This document shows positions 63,418 to 64,000 of a DNA stretch of 64,000 nt, one piece after another. Within the stretch, counting starts at the first letter, position 1; every line of letters begins with the position of its first letter. Both the position numbers and the translations under genes were made by a program. The DNA comes from Bacteroides sp. GTDB lineage: Bacteria; Bacteroidota; Bacteroidia; Bacteroidales; Bacteroidaceae. The DNA is taken from the NCBI GenBank assembly GCA_017992695.1, contig JAGOOC010000001.1, forward strand, positions 92,289 through 156,288. Direction: 5' to 3'. The notes under the pieces were generated by a model. The model was not told the DNA's origin. It saw only the letters and a list, made by a program, of their open reading frames with translations, and searched no databases.

Positions 63418-64000
63418 TTATTTATAAATTAATGTTGACAGGCGTTCTTCTGCTAGCATTTCATTAGCCACCTCAAGCACCTCTTCGCACGTAAGGGCTC
63501 GAATGCGTTCGCAAACTTTCGCTATGCCCTCGTATTTATGGTAGTGCAAAAAGCTTTTGCCCATACTCAGTGCATTGTTTTCGTAATTGTCTGAGGAGAC
63601 ACAGATTTGACCGATCAGTTGTTTCTTGGCAGCATCCAGCTGCGAAGAGGTCATTTTCACATCACGCATACGGGTCAATTCTTTGTGTGTTAAGCGCAAA
63701 CAGGTATCGATGTCATTGGGGTTGGTGCCAAAATAAATACAAAAGGCACTGGTGTCGATATAAGAGGCTAGGTTGGATTCAACAGTATAAACCAAACCGC
63801 GACGCTCGCGCAAGGAGACGTTCAGGCGACTATTCATGCCGGGACCACCCAAAATGTTGTTGATCAGGTAAAGTGCCGTTCGTTTATCATCGTACGCATG
63901 GTAAGCACGGCTGCCTAGCATAACGTGGGCTTGGTGGGTATCTTTTGACACTACCAGATGCTCGGGCACATAGAGCGAGGGAGCGATGCGCTGATTGTTG
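63418..64000 (-). CDS. M16-family peptidase (pitrilysin-like), C-terminal part
   Basis: The gene enters from beyond the right edge, and only the last 194 codons are visible, open to position 64000. The visible part is a Peptidase_M16_C domain: HLVVSKDTHQAHVMLGSRAY, then LYLINNILGGPGMNSRLN and LRERRGLVYTVESN, where the Arg-x-x-x-x-Tyr pair normally holds substrate in the chamber. The zinc-binding HxxEH motif lies in the N-terminal half outside the window, so activity cannot be judged. M16 proteins degrade peptides in the cytoplasm or periplasm. The stop lies 8 bp from the stop of the convergent membrane-protein gene, with no hairpin between them. Confidence 0.88.
   Translation of the reverse strand, partial: NNQRIAPSLYVPEHLVVSKDTHQAHVMLGSRAYHAYDDKRTALYLINNILGGPGMNSRLNVSLRERRGLVYTVESNLASYIDTSAFCIYFGTNPNDIDTCLRLTHKELTRMRDVKMTSSQLDAAKKQLIGQICVSSDNYENNALSMGKSFLHYHKYEGIAKVCERIRALTCEEVLEVANEMLAEERLSTLIYK

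Overview
The window looks like a chromosomal segment of a gut Bacteroides. The evidence is SusC/SusD pairs, a hybrid two-component sensor, lipoprotein-anchored sulfatases and lyases, and many genes preceded by the Bacteroidetes -7 element TAnnTTTG. I see no rRNA, tRNA, CRISPR, transposase or phage gene.

Layout. 1-3600: end of a SNF2-type helicase, a HAD hydrolase, an unknown protein and cysS. 3697-9330 (minus): an operon of GH88 unsaturated glucuronyl hydrolase, sulfatase and PL8 chondroitin ABC-type lyase. 9543-12261 (minus): two envelope proteins (DUF3108 and Ig-like lipoprotein). 12559-19034 (plus): a complete RND efflux system followed by an LpxA-like acyltransferase. 19144-25605: a CBM9-like protein (minus), a hybrid two-component sensor/regulator and a second sulfatase. 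25693-31549 (minus): SusC, SusD and a surface glycan-binding lipoprotein. 32260-34890 (minus): a PL8 lyase of AC type. 35193-44472 (plus): a second SusC/SusD pair, a GH20 with an in-frame stop, and a GH84. 44550-45473: a Dus tRNA-modifying enzyme. 45476-48547 (minus): a third PL8. 48668-56703: a lipoprotein, DUF2851, the dapB-lepB-lepB'-wbqC operon and a mannonate/fructuronate pair. 56823-61089 (minus): an outer-membrane barrel protein and a frameshifted TPR regulator. 61257-64000: DUF4488, an HGSNAT-like membrane protein and the end of an M16 peptidase.

Function. Most of 3.7-48.5 kb reads as a chondroitin sulfate/hyaluronan utilisation locus, and its gene content resembles what I remember of the B. 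thetaiotaomicron BT3324-BT3350 locus. PL8 lyases cut the polymer to unsaturated disaccharides, SusC/SusD import it, sulfatases remove 4- or 6-sulfate, GH88 splits the disaccharide, and the hybrid sensor switches the genes on. Four promoters of this locus share an unreported-looking sequence about 40-50 bp upstream of the -7 element that could be the regulator's operator.

Most unusual observations. (i) Two non-coding arrays of short dyad units have strict 23-bp and 22-bp periods and variable 4-nt centres. (ii) A signal peptidase I paralog next to lepB has lost both catalytic residues. (iii) A TPR regulator is split by a one-base slip at a T6 run inside a perfect slippery heptamer. (iv) The GH20 has a stop codon just after its signal peptide. 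(v) A relic of a PL8 gene lies between GH20 and GH84.
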